Positions 5,832-6,114 of a stretch of 6,114 nucleotides of DNA are shown here, in pieces. This DNA is from Alphaproteobacteria bacterium (GTDB lineage Bacteria > Pseudomonadota > Alphaproteobacteria > Rhodobacterales > Rhodobacteraceae). The translations under genes and the position numbers were made by a program. Numbering within the stretch: the first letter of the stretch is position 1; each line of letters begins with the position of its first letter. Location of the stretch: NCBI GenBank assembly GCA_030425945.1, contig JAUHZL010000190.1:1-6114 (forward strand), given 5' to 3'. The notes beneath the pieces are model-generated. The model did not search any database. It was given only the letters and a program-made list of their open reading frames with translations, and was not told where the DNA came from.

Positions 5832-6114
5832 CGCGTTTCTCTTTCCCCAGGGCCAGGGCCCGCTGGTAGACGGTGCGCCGGGGCAGGCCGAGGTCCGCCG
5901 CCACCCGGTCGACCGCGTCGCGCAGGGTGGTCGTCGACAGGGCCGCCGTGAGCGCCTCGGTCAGGTCGGCAGCGCTGGCGCTGCGCGGCGGCGCGCGATC
6001 CAGTACGAGCACGATCTCTCCCTTCTCGGTCATCGTTCCGAGGGTGTCGCGCAGCGTGCCGAGCGGACCGCTGCGCACCTCCTCGAACCGTTTGGTCAGT
6101 TCCCGGCAGATCGC
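5824..6114 (-). CDS. rsmI: 16S rRNA (cytidine1402-2'-O)-methyltransferase, C-terminal part (5' end beyond window)
   Basis: The frame is open to the right edge of the window and gives the last 96 residues of an RsmI protein, which 2'-O-methylates C1402 in the decoding centre of 16S rRNA using S-adenosylmethionine. The fragment opens with CRELTKRFEEV (3-13), the RsmI family RELTK motif, followed by GPLGTL and KGEIVLVL (31-38). It ends in a helical, helix-turn-helix-like tail, DLGLPRRTVYQRALALGK (74-91), typical of the RsmI C terminus. The tetrapyrrole-methylase-fold catalytic domain lies outside the window, roughly two thirds of a protein that usually has about 285 residues. A GTG at 6078 is an internal valine codon, not a start, because the family motif continues upstream of it. 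The stop overlaps yraN by 8 nt. Confidence 0.93.
   Translation of the reverse strand, partial: AICRELTKRFEEVRSGPLGTLRDTLGTMTEKGEIVLVLDRAPPRSASAADLTEALTAALSTTTLRDAVDRVAADLGLPRRTVYQRALALGKEKRDD

Noticed and set aside
4668..5951. A 427-codon open frame on the plus strand across gshB, yraN and rsmI
   Set aside because: It spans three genes on the other strand, including their junctions, and its protein is Arg/Val/Asp/Gln-rich without a known motif. It is a codon-composition shadow.
6076..6078. GTG at 6078 as the start of a separate 84-residue protein
   Set aside because: The frame stays open to the window edge, and the residues just upstream form the RELTK motif of RsmI, so this is an internal valine codon of a longer gene.

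Overview
This is a compact, very GC-rich stretch of what looks like an ordinary alphaproteobacterial chromosome, most likely from the Rhodobacteraceae (Paracoccus/Rhodobacter-like). The evidence is the base composition, the protein sequences (glutathione synthase, a YraN with the alphaproteobacterial style of core, a ComM/YifB with a CxCG cluster) and the rsmI-yraN-gshB gene order. I see no RNA genes, insertion sequences, CRISPR arrays or phage genes. Almost every base is coding; the only gaps are 74 bp (2840-2913) and 57 bp (5376-5432).

Region 1 (1-2839, plus strand) is the tail of a transport/catabolic operon. A fused double-ATPase of the oligopeptide/dipeptide ABC uptake family is cut at its 5' end by the window. 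Its last codons overlap the start of a complete NAD(P)+-dependent aldehyde dehydrogenase by 11 nt. The arrangement suggests uptake of a peptide-like or amine-like nutrient followed by oxidation of an aldehyde intermediate; the substrate cannot be read from the sequence.

Region 2 (2840-4425, plus strand) is a short regulatory gap followed by comM (yifB), the AAA+ branch-migration helicase linked to natural transformation. The gap holds a near-consensus CtrA-type box (TTAA-N7-TTCAC), a 15-bp interrupted hairpin that reaches into the Shine-Dalgarno sequence, and a well-placed GGAG.

Region 3 (6114-4422, minus strand) is a tight housekeeping operon, read from right to left. It holds the 3' end of rsmI (16S rRNA 2'-O-methyltransferase), yraN (UPF0102 nuclease-fold protein, start overlapping the rsmI stop by 8 nt) and gshB (glutathione synthase, strong Shine-Dalgarno). 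gshB and comM converge so closely that their stop codons overlap within four bases, beside a perfect 14-bp palindrome.

I do not see a new multi-gene system. The items most worth a second look are the comM upstream region (possible CtrA control and a structured leader) and the overlapping convergent comM/gshB ends.
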